Below, piece after piece: positions 35,436 to 43,826 of a stretch of 64,000 nucleotides of DNA (its first letter is position 1; every line of letters starts with the position of its first letter). The notes under the pieces are model-generated. The model searched no databases. It was not told the origin of the DNA and saw only the letters and a program-made list of their open reading frames with translations. The translations under genes and the position numbers were made by a program. The stretch lies in the NCBI RefSeq assembly GCF_016055025.1, contig NZ_JAECVW010000005.1, one strand, 5' to 3'. The stretch comes from Thermoactinomyces intermedius. GTDB lineage: Bacteria > Bacillota > Bacilli > Thermoactinomycetales > Thermoactinomycetaceae.

Positions 35436-35849
35436 ATGCCGACAATTAACCAGCTCGTGCGTAAAGGTCGTAAAAGCAAAAAATCTCAATCCAAATCACC
35501 AGCGCTTCAATACACCTACAACACGCTGAGAAAAGAGGTTGTACGCCAAAGTGCACCGCAAAAACGCGGAGTATGTACCCGTGTGGGCACGATGACGCCG
35601 AAAAAGCCGAACTCCGCTTTGCGTAAATATGCCCGTGTCCGTTTGACAAACGGAACCGAGGTGACGGCGTACATTCCAGGAATCGGCCATAACCTGCAAG
35701 AACACTCCGTGGTTCTGGTTCGTGGCGGACGTGTTAAAGACTTGCCTGGTGTGCGTTATCACATTGTGCGTGGCGCTTTGGACACGGCCGGGGTGACCGA
35801 CCGGAAACAAGGCCGTTCCAAATACGGTACCAAACGTCCGAAAAAATAA
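35436..35849 (+). CDS. rpsL: 30S ribosomal protein S12
   Basis: The protein has 137 residues. The streptomycin-linked lysines are wild type in TPKKPNSALRK and in GGRVKDLPGVRYH. The N-terminal basic extension PTINQLVRKGRKSKK and C-terminal SKYGTKRPKK are typical. S12 sits at the decoding centre. GGAGGTG lies upstream of the ATG. It starts the canonical rpsL-rpsG-fusA-tuf order. Confidence 0.98.
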   Translation: MPTINQLVRKGRKSKKSQSKSPALQYTYNTLRKEVVRQSAPQKRGVCTRVGTMTPKKPNSALRKYARVRLTNGTEVTAYIPGIGHNLQEHSVVLVRGGRVKDLPGVRYHIVRGALDTAGVTDRKQGRSKYGTKRPKK

Positions 35850-35894
35850 TGAAGCATAAGATTTGACAAAATGGGATAAAAAGGAGGGAGAAGC

Positions 35895-36365
35895 ATGCCG
35901 CGTAAAGGACCAGTACCTCGTCGGGATGCGCTGCCGGATCCGATTTACAACAGCAAACTGGTTACCCGTCTGATCAACCGGCTGATGTATGACGGTAAAA
36001 AAGGAGTTGCTCAGCGCATTTTGTACAATGCTTTTGATATCATCCGCGAGCGTTCCGGAAATGATCCGATGGAAGTGTTTGAACAAGCACTGAAAAACGT
36101 AATGCCAGTATTGGAAGTAAAGGCACGTCGTGTTGGGGGTGCCAACTACCAGGTGCCGGTTGAAGTCAAGCCGGAGCGTCGTACCAGCCTTGGTTTGCGT
36201 TGGCTCGTGAACTATGCCCGTCTTCGCAGTGAGAAGACCATGGAAGAGCGTTTGGCCAACGAAATCATGGATGCAGCAAACAACACAGGAGCTGCAGTGA
36301 AGAAGAAAGAAGATACTCACCGCATGGCAGAAGCAAACCGTGCTTTTGCACATTATCGCTGGTAA
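35895..36365 (+). CDS. rpsG: 30S ribosomal protein S7
   Basis: The 156-residue protein has the S7 start PRKGPVPRRDALPDPIYNSK (basic beta-hairpin tail) and a helical core (RLINRLMYDGKKGVAQRI). The C-terminal HRMAEANRAFAHYRW is conserved. It initiates assembly of the 30S head. AGGAGGGAG precedes the ATG. Confidence 0.97.
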   Translation: MPRKGPVPRRDALPDPIYNSKLVTRLINRLMYDGKKGVAQRILYNAFDIIRERSGNDPMEVFEQALKNVMPVLEVKARRVGGANYQVPVEVKPERRTSLGLRWLVNYARLRSEKTMEERLANEIMDAANNTGAAVKKKEDTHRMAEANRAFAHYRW

Positions 36366-36399
36366 TTTAAATTTGCCGACATGAAAGGAGAAATTTCCG

Positions 36400-38475
36400 A
36401 TGGCCCGTGAATTCTCCTTAAAAAATACACGTAACATTGGAATCATGGCTCACATTGATGCGGGTAAAACAACGACCACCGAGCGGATTCTGTTCTATAC
36501 CGGTCGTGTGCACAAAATCGGGGAAACCCATGAAGGTGCCGCCACGATGGACTGGATGGAACAAGAGCAGGAACGCGGAATCACCATTACTTCCGCTGCA
36601 ACCACGGCTCAGTGGAAAGGACATCGGATTAACATCATCGATACTCCGGGTCACGTTGATTTTACCGTGGAAGTTGAGCGTTCCCTGCGTGTATTGGATG
36701 GAGCTGTAGGGGTTTTTTGTGCGAAAGGTGGCGTTGAGCCGCAATCCGAAACGGTATGGCGTCAGGCTGACACCTATGGTGTTCCGCGCATTGCTTACGT
36801 AAACAAAATGGATATCATCGGTGCTGACTTCTACGGCGCCGTGGAGCAAATGCGTGAACGTTTGAACGCCAATGCCGTTCCGATTCAGTTGCCGATCGGC
36901 GCTGAAGACACGTTTGAAGGCATCATCGACCTCATCAACATGAAAGCGGTCTTTTACCTCGATGACCTGGGAACCCGGTCCGAGGCCCGCGAGATCCCTG
37001 AAGAGTATAAGGAAAAAGCGGAAGAATACCGTACGGCATTGATCGAAGCGGTTGCTGAGTTGGATGAAGAGTTGATGATGAAGTACCTCGAAGGGGAAGA
37101 ATTGACCGTTGATGAAATCAAAGCGGCACTTCGCAAAGGAACATGTAACGTGGAAATCACACCGGTTCTTTGCGGTTCTTCCTACAAAAACAAAGGGGTT
37201 CAATTGTTGCTGGATGCTGTCGTTGATTATTTGCCGTCCCCGCTCGACGTGCCGGACATCCAAGGAACCTTGCCGGATGGCACCGAAGCCACCCGCAAAT
37301 CCGGGGATGACGAGCCGTTTGCAGCGTTGGCGTTCAAAGTCATGACAGATCCGTATGTAGGTAAATTGACGTTCTTCCGTGTGTATTCCGGTACATTGGA
37401 ATCCGGTTCCTATGTACTGAACTCAACCAAAGGAAAACGTGAACGCATCGGTCGTATCCTGCAGATGCACGCAAACCACCGTGAAGAGATCAGCACCGTT
37501 TATGCCGGTGACATCGCTGCAGGGGTGGGACTCAAAGACACCACCACCGGTGAAACCCTGTGCGATGAAAAACACCCCATCATTCTCGAATCGATGGAAT
37601 TCCCGGAACCGGTGATCTCCATTGCCATTGAACCGAAGTCCAAAAGCGACCAGGATAAAATGGCAGTGGCTCTTTCCAAACTGGCTGAAGAAGACCCGAC
37701 CTTCAAAACGAGAATGGATGAAGAAACGGGTCAAACCATCATCAGCGGAATGGGAGAGCTTCACCTGGACATCATCGTTGACCGTCTGAAACGCGAATTC
37801 AAAGTGGAAGCGAATGTGGGTGCACCTCAGGTTGCCTACAAGGAAACCTTCCGTTCTTCCGCGAAAGTGGAAGGGAAATTCGTGCGTCAGTCCGGTGGAC
37901 GCGGTCAATACGGTCACGTATGGATCGAATTCGAGCCGCTGGAAGAAGGCGCCGGCTTCGAATTTGTCAACAAAATTGTCGGTGGGGTTGTACCGAAAGA
38001 ATACATCCCGGCCGTACAAAGCGGTATCGAAGAAGCCATGCAAAACGGTGTGTTGGCGGGTTATCCGTTGGTGGACATCCGTGCAACACTCTTCGACGGA
38101 TCTTACCACGATGTGGACTCGTCGGAAATGGCCTTTAAAATCGCAGGTTCCATGGCGTTGAAAGCAGCCAAGGACAAATGTAACCCGGTACTTCTCGAAC
38201 CCATCATGAAAGTGGAAGTCGTGGTTCCGGAGGAATACATGGGAGATGTCATGGGTGACATCAACTCGCGCCGCGGACGTGTGGAAGGAATGGAATCCCG
38301 TTCCGGAGGCCAAGTCATCCGTGCGATGGTTCCGCTTGCCGAGATGTTCGGTTACGTAAACACATTGCGTTCCCGCACACAAGGACGCGGTGTTTTCACA
38401 ATGGTGTTTGACCATTATGAAGAAGTGCCGAAAAACATCGCGGATGAAATTGTCAAAAAAGCAACTGGCGCTTAA
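36400..38475 (+). CDS. fusA: Elongation factor G
   Basis: The 691-residue translocation GTPase has the P-loop AHIDAGKTT at 17-25, DTPGH near residue 81, and NKMD near 135. Domains II-V follow, with domain IV GGRGQYGHVWIEFEP near 500 and the C-terminal domain V GRVEGMESRSGGQVIRA near 625. It moves tRNAs and mRNA through the ribosome, and also splits ribosomes with RRF. It has the normal length and a single copy here. AAAGGAG precedes the ATG. Confidence 0.98.
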   Translation: MAREFSLKNTRNIGIMAHIDAGKTTTTERILFYTGRVHKIGETHEGAATMDWMEQEQERGITITSAATTAQWKGHRINIIDTPGHVDFTVEVERSLRVLDGAVGVFCAKGGVEPQSETVWRQADTYGVPRIAYVNKMDIIGADFYGAVEQMRERLNANAVPIQLPIGAEDTFEGIIDLINMKAVFYLDDLGTRSEAREIPEEYKEKAEEYRTALIEAVAELDEELMMKYLEGEELTVDEIKAALRKGTCNVEITPVLCGSSYKNKGVQLLLDAVVDYLPSPLDVPDIQGTLPDGTEATRKSGDDEPFAALAFKVMTDPYVGKLTFFRVYSGTLESGSYVLNSTKGKRERIGRILQMHANHREEISTVYAGDIAAGVGLKDTTTGETLCDEKHPIILESMEFPEPVISIAIEPKSKSDQDKMAVALSKLAEEDPTFKTRMDEETGQTIISGMGELHLDIIVDRLKREFKVEANVGAPQVAYKETFRSSAKVEGKFVRQSGGRGQYGHVWIEFEPLEEGAGFEFVNKIVGGVVPKEYIPAVQSGIEEAMQNGVLAGYPLVDIRATLFDGSYHDVDSSEMAFKIAGSMALKAAKDKCNPVLLEPIMKVEVVVPEEYMGDVMGDINSRRGRVEGMESRSGGQVIRAMVPLAEMFGYVNTLRSRTQGRGVFTMVFDHYEEVPKNIADEIVKKATGA

Positions 38476-38501
38476 TGGCAAACCCTGCTAAACTACCTGG
38501 A

Positions 38502-38523
38502 GAAGCGGAAAAATGTCCGCTTC
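38502..38523 (+). other. Hairpin between fusA and tuf
   Basis: GAAGCGGA (38502-38509) pairs perfectly with TCCGCTTC (38516-38523) across a six-base loop, without a T run. It could be a processing site or stability element separating fusA and tuf expression. The rest of the 110-base gap is AT-rich; no convincing promoter is seen. Confidence 0.5.
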
Positions 38524-38585
38524 CCTGATTCCAATAAATCTATTAAAATATTACTGATTCCTAAGCAAAGGGAGGATTATTCGAT

Positions 38586-39773
38586 ATGTCTAAAGCCAAA
38601 TTCGAGCGTACGAAACCGCACGTAAATATCGGAACAATCGGTCACGTAGACCATGGTAAAACCACTTTGACCGCTGCAATCACAACCGTTCTTTCTCAAT
38701 CCGGTGGTGCTGAAGCACAAGCTTACGATCAAATCGACAAAGCTCCGGAAGAAAGAGAACGTGGAATCACCATCTCCACCGCTCACGTTGAGTACGAAAC
38801 CGAAAATCGTCACTATGCTCACGTTGACTGCCCGGGTCACGCCGACTACGTGAAAAACATGATCACGGGTGCTGCTCAAATGGACGGAGCCATCCTGGTT
38901 GTATCCGCAGCTGACGGTCCGATGCCGCAAACCCGTGAACACATCTTGCTGTCCCGCCAAGTAGGCGTTCCGTACATCGTTGTATTCTTGAACAAATGCG
39001 ACATGGTTGACGACGAAGAGCTTCTCGAGCTCGTTGAAATGGAAGTTCGCGAGTTGCTCAGCGAGTACGAGTTCCCGGGAGATGACATTCCGGTTATCCG
39101 CGGTTCTGCATTGAAAGCTCTGGAAAACCCGACCGGAGAAGATGCTCAACCGATTCATGAACTCATGAAAGCCATCGACGAATATGTTCCGACTCCGGAA
39201 CGCGACACCGACAAAACCTTCTTGATGCCTGTGGAAGACGTGTTCACCATCACCGGTCGTGGTACCGTTGCTACCGGTCGTGTGGAACGCGGTATCTTGA
39301 ACACAGGTGACGAAGTGGAAATCGTTGGTTTGGATGAAACCCGTAAAACGGTTGTAACCGGAATTGAAATGTTCCGTAAGTTGCTCGACAGCGCTGAAGC
39401 TGGTGACAACATCGGTGCATTGTTGCGTGGTATTGACCGCAAAGAAATCCAACGTGGTCAAGTTCTCGCTAAACCGGGAAGCGTAAACCCGCACACCAAA
39501 TTTAAAGCACAAGTTTACGTATTGTCCAAAGAAGAAGGTGGTCGTCATACCCCGTTCTTCTCCAACTATCGTCCGCAATTCTACTTCCGCACCACGGACG
39601 TAACCGGTGTTATCAAACTGCCGGAAGGCGTTGAAATGTGCATGCCTGGCGACAACGTAGAAATGGAAGTAGAACTCATTGCACCGATCGCTATTGAAGA
39701 TGGTACCCGCTTCGCTATCCGTGAAGGTGGACGTACCGTTGGTGCAGGTGCCGTTACCGAAATCATTGAGTAA
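38586..39773 (+). CDS. tuf: Elongation factor Tu
   Basis: The 395-residue protein has GTPase motifs GHVDHGKTT at 19-27, DCPGH near 81 and NKCD near 136. Domain 2 and 3 segments (GRGTVATGRVERG, VEMCMPGDNVEME) are intact. It delivers aminoacyl-tRNA to the ribosome. Codon use appears strongly biased, as expected for a highly expressed gene. AAGGGAGGA precedes the ATG, and a strong terminator ends the operon. Confidence 0.98.
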   Translation: MSKAKFERTKPHVNIGTIGHVDHGKTTLTAAITTVLSQSGGAEAQAYDQIDKAPEERERGITISTAHVEYETENRHYAHVDCPGHADYVKNMITGAAQMDGAILVVSAADGPMPQTREHILLSRQVGVPYIVVFLNKCDMVDDEELLELVEMEVRELLSEYEFPGDDIPVIRGSALKALENPTGEDAQPIHELMKAIDEYVPTPERDTDKTFLMPVEDVFTITGRGTVATGRVERGILNTGDEVEIVGLDETRKTVVTGIEMFRKLLDSAEAGDNIGALLRGIDRKEIQRGQVLAKPGSVNPHTKFKAQVYVLSKEEGGRHTPFFSNYRPQFYFRTTDVTGVIKLPEGVEMCMPGDNVEMEVELIAPIAIEDGTRFAIREGGRTVGAGAVTEIIE

Positions 39774-39794
39774 GATCAATGGTGAATTTGGCAC

Positions 39795-39828
39795 AACCGC
39801 TGCCTGATTTCAGGCAGCGGTTTTTTTA
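39795..39828 (+). terminator. Terminator after tuf
   Basis: A perfect 12-bp stem AACCGCTGCCTG/CAGGCAGCGGTT with loop ATTT is followed by seven or more T. It closes the str operon. Confidence 0.96.
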
Positions 39829-39905
39829 TGGGCCGAAAGGAGCGGATATGCGGCACCCGGCTTTGGGATACACGGGGAAATGGTTGCGTGGGACGGTGTT
39901 TTTTA

Positions 39906-39994
39906 AAAGGTGGAGCGTGTGGGGGACTGGTGTGTTTCATGAGGAATTTTTGAAAGGCGGAGTGTGTGGATGACCGGCGTGTTTCACGGGAATC
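39906..39994 (+). repeat. Degenerate two-copy tandem repeat in the tuf-aroD gap
   Basis: Copy 1 starts at 39906 (AAAGGTGGAGCGTGTGG) and copy 2 at 39953 (AAAGGCGGAGTGTGTGG), a period of 47 bases. The shared core is about 42 bases, and most differences are C/T transitions. Translated on the plus strand both copies read SVWxTGVFH, but the period is not a multiple of three, so they lie in different frames. No supported gene occupies 39829-40137. Upstream of aroD there is only a TATAGT-like sequence near 40071. Confidence 0.6.
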
Positions 39995-40137
39995 GATGAT
40001 GCAGGCGGGGGCGGTTTCATACCGGCCGGAGCAGTACCATCAGTATGCAAGTTTTTCTCTTCAGAGTGGATATAGTATAGTAAATTCAATACGCATGCAT
40101 CCATCCTGAAAGAAGCGGAGAGGAGTGTGAGGGGAGA

Positions 40138-40920
40138 ATGAAGATTTCGCCAACCGTCGTCACGGTCCGAAAGGTTGAAATCGGGGGCGGACAGCCTTGT
40201 ATTTGTGCCCCGGTGGTCGGCAAAGATGCGGATGAGATCCGAAATCAGACAAGTGAACTTTGTCGGAAAAAGCCGGATCTGATCGAGTGGAGGGCGGATT
40301 TTTTTCAAGAGATCGGCGATCCGGAAAAGGTGTTGGATGTTGTTCATCAGATGAGGGGGATTGTCGGGGAGATTCCGCTTTTGTTCACGATTCGTTCCGA
40401 AAAAGAAGGGGGGCAACCCATCCCGTTGACGGATGGCGATAAAATCCGCCTGATGAAGCGGGTCTGTCAAACCCGTCAGGTGGATCTGATCGACCACGAG
40501 TTGCGGGACGAGCGGAACATCCCGGTTATCCGCAACGTTTCCAAAGCATACGGGGTCCGCTTGATTTTGTCTTTCCATGATTTTGATCAGACGCCGGCAA
40601 AAGAAGTACTGGTTGATAAAATCTTCAAAGCCGTTGAGTTCGGGGCGGATATTGCCAAAGTGGCCGTGATGCCCGCCACTTTCAAAGATGTGATCGTTTT
40701 AATGGAAGCAACCGAAGAAGCGCGGCATCATGTGCGAATTCCCTTAATCACCATGTCGATGGGCGGATTGGGTACGATTACCCGGCTGGCGGGTTGGGCA
40801 TACGGGTCCGCCGTCACGTTTGCCTCCGGATCCCGAAGTTCAGCTCCGGGACAGATGCCGGTTGAAGAAGTCCAAAATCTGTTGCCAGTCATTCAAAAGT
40901 ATACCCGGGGCGAAGATTGA
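40138..40920 (+). CDS. aroD: 3-dehydroquinate dehydratase, type I
   Basis: The protein has 260 residues. The type I signature is seen: the Schiff-base Lys in DIAKVAVMP near residue 177, the catalytic His in ILSFHDFDQTP near 151, and EWRADF near 46. It converts 3-dehydroquinate to 3-dehydroshikimate in aromatic amino acid synthesis. The ATG follows GGGGAGA. It sits between tuf and the S10 cluster with aroK next, an arrangement not found in Bacillus subtilis. A promoter overlaps its stop codon and leads to aroK. Confidence 0.95.
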   Translation: MKISPTVVTVRKVEIGGGQPCICAPVVGKDADEIRNQTSELCRKKPDLIEWRADFFQEIGDPEKVLDVVHQMRGIVGEIPLLFTIRSEKEGGQPIPLTDGDKIRLMKRVCQTRQVDLIDHELRDERNIPVIRNVSKAYGVRLILSFHDFDQTPAKEVLVDKIFKAVEFGADIAKVAVMPATFKDVIVLMEATEEARHHVRIPLITMSMGGLGTITRLAGWAYGSAVTFASGSRSSAPGQMPVEEVQNLLPVIQKYTRGED

Positions 40921-40946
40921 CACGGTTTGCGGGCGCGCTTTATACT
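40917..40946 (+). promoter_or_regulatory. Sigma-A-type promoter of aroK
   Basis: TTGACA (40917-40922) overlaps the aroD stop; TATACT (40941-40946) is 18 bases further. The transcript would begin near 40953, giving a leader of about 95 bases with an imperfect GGAAGA/TCTTCC inverted repeat. Confidence 0.72.
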
Positions 40947-41047
40947 CTTAGTTAATTAAAAAGGGCCCGGATGGAAGAAGATGGATGTGGTTTGGCCAAT
41001 TTGTGCCGGTCTTCCTTTTGACGGGTTTATAAGCTGGCGGAAAAAGG

Positions 41048-41629
41048 GTGAAAGCGGAGATGAAAGTGCCGGATGGTCTTTCGTGTCAGGAACAAAATCT
41101 TGTACTGATTGGTTTTATGGGAGCGGGAAAGACGACGGTCGGGGAGCAGGTGGCCGGGATGTTGGGCTTTGATTTTGCGGATACGGACCGGGAATTGGAA
41201 AAAGTGCATCACATGTCTGTCCCGCAAATGTTTGCCCGCAAAGGAGAAGCCTGGTTCCGGCGGCAGGAACGGGATTTGATCGTCAGGTTGTGTGCGGGGG
41301 AGCAGAGGAAGGTGCTCTCCCTTGGCGGCGGTGCGTATTTGCAGGAAGAGGTGCGCCGTGTCTGTCTCAAGCACGGGCTGGTCGTTTTCCTTGATGTATC
41401 CTGGGAATATTGGAAAGAGGAACGTTATCCGCGGATCCGCGACAACCGTCCGGTTTTGCAAGACAAAACGATGGAAGAGATCAAACGGTTGTTTTTTGAA
41501 AGAAGGCGTCAGTATGCATTGAATCATGCAAGCATTGCCATCACGAACCGGAAAGACACGGAGCAGGCTGCCGGCCGGATTGCGGCATTCCTCCGGCGTG
41601 CACGGGAAGCGGAAAAAGTCAATCCGTGA
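41048..41629 (+). CDS. aroK: Shikimate kinase
   Basis: The protein has 193 residues with a GTG start at 41048; an ATG at 41060 has its AGCGGAG too close. The P-loop GFMGAGKTT is at about 22-30. Shikimate contacts are in DTDRELE near 45, WFRRQERD near 70 and LGGGA near 92, and the lid arginine is in NRPVLQ near 133. It phosphorylates shikimate with ATP. With aroD it supplies two steps of the shikimate pathway. Confidence 0.93.
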   Translation: MKAEMKVPDGLSCQEQNLVLIGFMGAGKTTVGEQVAGMLGFDFADTDRELEKVHHMSVPQMFARKGEAWFRRQERDLIVRLCAGEQRKVLSLGGGAYLQEEVRRVCLKHGLVVFLDVSWEYWKEERYPRIRDNRPVLQDKTMEEIKRLFFERRRQYALNHASIAITNRKDTEQAAGRIAAFLRRAREAEKVNP

Positions 41630-41736
41630 CGTCCGGCAGGAAATCGCCATGCGGTTCCCGTACTCTTTTATTCCGGGAGCTTTTTCATCAAAAATGCGAC
41701 AATGGCTCCCCGATGCAATCAAAACAAGAAAAAAAC

Positions 41737-41765
41737 TTGCATATCTATTGTTTTTTCTTTATAAT
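41737..41765 (+). promoter_or_regulatory. Sigma-A-type promoter of the S10 cluster
   Basis: TTGCAT (41737-41742) and a perfect TATAAT (41760-41765) are 17 bases apart. The leader to rpsJ is about 120 bases. Confidence 0.82.
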
Positions 41766-41811
41766 CGTGAATGTTGTCATGAACGCGATGAAGCGAAAGG
41801 TTGCCGACACA

Positions 41812-41835
41812 CCCGGCCCCTTTGCCATGGCCGGG
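41812..41835 (+). promoter_or_regulatory. Leader hairpin upstream of rpsJ
   Basis: CCCGGCC (41812-41818) pairs with GGCCGGG (41829-41835) across a 10-base loop within the S10-cluster 5' leader. There is no T run, so it is not a terminator; it may be a regulatory or stabilising structure. No S10 leader attenuator of the Escherichia coli type is evident. Confidence 0.5.
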
Positions 41836-41891
41836 CGGGAAATTTTCGTGGAGAAGTTCATTTTCAAAATGGGCGAGAAGGAGGGGTAAAG

Positions 41892-42200
41892 ATGGCAAAA
41901 CAAAAGATTCGCATTCGGTTGAAAGCTTACGATCACCGCATTTTGGACCAATCTGCGGTTAAAATCGTGGATACCGCCAAGCGGACAGGTGCCAGCGTTT
42001 CCGGCCCGATCCCGCTGCCGACGGAAAAATCGGTTTATACGATTTTGCGCGCGGTTCACAAATACAAAGATTCTCGTGAGCAATTCGAAATGCGCACTCA
42101 TAAACGTCTCATTGACATCATGAATCCAACTCAGCAAACCGTGGATGCGTTGATGAGATTGGATCTTCCGTCTGGTGTCGACATTGAAATCAAATTGTAA
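41892..42200 (+). CDS. rpsJ: 30S ribosomal protein S10
   Basis: The protein has 102 residues, the exact family length, from the ATG at 41892 after GAAGGAGGGG. The segments IRIRLKAYDHRILDQS and GPIPLPTEKSVYTILR (loop) are conserved. S10 (NusE) also takes part in antitermination complexes. It opens the long ribosomal protein cluster. Confidence 0.98.
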   Translation: MAKQKIRIRLKAYDHRILDQSAVKIVDTAKRTGASVSGPIPLPTEKSVYTILRAVHKYKDSREQFEMRTHKRLIDIMNPTQQTVDALMRLDLPSGVDIEIKL

Positions 42201-42233
42201 TCTCTGATTCTGTAATGGCAGGAGGTGTGCAAA

Positions 42234-42863
42234 GTGAAAGGGATTCTCGGTAGAAAACTCGGGATGACTCAGGTCTTCAATGAAGACGGAGTGGTCACTC
42301 CGGTTACGGTGGTTGAAGCAGGTCCCTGTGTCGTGTTGCAGAAAAAGGAAGTCGCAACCGACGGATATGAGGCCGTTCAACTCGGTTTTGACGAAAAGAA
42401 AGAACATCGTGCAAACAAGCCGGAACTCGGTCATGCGAAAAAAGCCGGCGTCAAACCCCAAAAATTCATCAAAGAGATCCGCGGTGTGAACTTGGATGAG
42501 TATGAATTGGGAAGCACCATCAAAGCGGATATTTTCTCTGAAGGGGACATCGTGGATGTCACTGGAACATCCAAAGGGAAAGGATTTGCCGGTGCCATTA
42601 AACGGCATAACCAATCCCGCGGTCCGATGAGTCACGGTTCCCGTTATCATCGCAGACCCGGTTCTTTGGGTGCGGTTGGTCCGAGCCGTGTGTTCAAAGG
42701 ACAAACATTGCCCGGACGCATGGGCGGAGACAAGGTGACAACACAAAACCTGCAAGTGGTTCGTGTTGATGCCGAGAAAAATCTGCTCTTGATCAAAGGC
42801 GCCATTCCGGGACCGAAAAACGGTTATGTAGTGATCAAATCTGCTGTGAAAGCAGGCAACTGA
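42234..42863 (+). CDS. rplC: 50S ribosomal protein L3
   Basis: The GTG start at 42234 after AGGAGGTG gives 209 residues, starting KGILGRKLGMTQVF. The signature region with SRGPMSHGSRYHRRPGSLG lies near 126-145, close to the peptidyl-transferase centre. L3 is an early 50S assembly protein. Confidence 0.97.
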   Translation: MKGILGRKLGMTQVFNEDGVVTPVTVVEAGPCVVLQKKEVATDGYEAVQLGFDEKKEHRANKPELGHAKKAGVKPQKFIKEIRGVNLDEYELGSTIKADIFSEGDIVDVTGTSKGKGFAGAIKRHNQSRGPMSHGSRYHRRPGSLGAVGPSRVFKGQTLPGRMGGDKVTTQNLQVVRVDAEKNLLLIKGAIPGPKNGYVVIKSAVKAGN

Positions 42864-42888
42864 TTGAGTGAAGAAAGGAGGAGCATCC

Positions 42889-43515
42889 ATGCCAAAGTTA
42901 ACGGTCTTAGATATGAGCGGTAAGCAAGTCGGGGACATTGAGCTTTCTGAAAATGTTTTTGGCATCACCCCGAATGAAGCTGTGTTGCACGAAGCCGTTG
43001 TCATGCAACAAGCATCCTTGCGCCGCGGTACCCATGCAACCAAAAATCGTGCGGCTGTGAGCGGTGGCGGTAAAAAACCCTGGAGACAAAAAGGAACCGG
43101 ACGCGCACGTCACGGCAGCATTCGTTCCCCGTTGTGGGTTGGCGGTGGCACCGTGTTTGGTCCGCAACCACGGAGCTATGCTTACAAATTGCCGAAAAAA
43201 GTACGGCGTCTTGCCATTAAATCGGCGCTTTCTTCCAAAGTGAACGACAGCGAGCTGATCGTTCTGGATGAATTGAAAATGGAACAGCCCAAAACCCGTG
43301 AGATGGTTCAAGTCCTCAAAAATCTGGGTGTGGATCGCAAAGCGTTGATCGTTGCAGATCAAGTGGAAGAAAATGCAGAGCTTTCCGCCCGTAACATTCC
43401 GGGAGTGAAAGTGATCCCGGCTGAAGGCTTGAATGTTCTTGATGTGCTTTATCATGACAAACTCATTCTCACCCGCGGGGCTGTGAATCGCATTGAGGAG
43501 GTGTTTGGCCAGTGA
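42889..43515 (+). CDS. rplD: 50S ribosomal protein L4
   Basis: The protein has 208 residues from the ATG at 42889 after AAGGAGGAG. The extended loop GGGKKPWRQKGTGRARHGS near 63-81 lines the peptide exit tunnel. Macrolide-linked loop residues appear wild type. Its stop overlaps the rplW start. Confidence 0.97.
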   Translation: MPKLTVLDMSGKQVGDIELSENVFGITPNEAVLHEAVVMQQASLRRGTHATKNRAAVSGGGKKPWRQKGTGRARHGSIRSPLWVGGGTVFGPQPRSYAYKLPKKVRRLAIKSALSSKVNDSELIVLDELKMEQPKTREMVQVLKNLGVDRKALIVADQVEENAELSARNIPGVKVIPAEGLNVLDVLYHDKLILTRGAVNRIEEVFGQ

Positions 43516-43799
43516 AAAACCCACGTGACATTATTCGTCGACCGGTCATCACCGAAGAGTCCACAGACCTGATGGAAGAAAAGAAATATGTATTTGAAGT
43601 CGATCCCCGCGCAAACAAAGTGGAAGTGAAAAAAGCGATCGAAGAGATCTTCGGCGTGAAAGTGGATAAAGTAAACACAATGCGCGTAAAAGGAAAAGTG
43701 AAACGTTACGGTCGTTACAGCGGTCGCAGACCCGAACGGAAAAAAGCGATTGTAACGCTCACGGAAGACAGCAAGGCCATCGAAGTATTTGAGGTTTGA
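43512..43799 (+). CDS. rplW: 50S ribosomal protein L23
   Basis: The protein has 95 residues with a GTG start overlapping the rplD stop (GTGA), so translation is coupled. RPVITEESTDLMEEKKYVF near 10-28 and the RPERKKAIVTL segment are typical. L23 lies at the tunnel exit and docks trigger factor and SRP. Confidence 0.97.
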   Translation: MKNPRDIIRRPVITEESTDLMEEKKYVFEVDPRANKVEVKKAIEEIFGVKVDKVNTMRVKGKVKRYGRYSGRRPERKKAIVTLTEDSKAIEVFEV

Positions 43800-43826
43800 T
43801 ATTAAGCAAGAAGGAGGGAAAGAGCA

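Noticed and set aside
38577..39794. 405-codon open frame antisense to tuf
   Set aside because: It is an exact shadow of the highly biased tuf gene; its sequence is rich in Phe, His and Val without domain features.
41745..43043. 432-codon open frame antisense to rpsJ and rplC
   Set aside because: It runs across several conserved ribosomal genes and has no ribosome-binding site or family resemblance.
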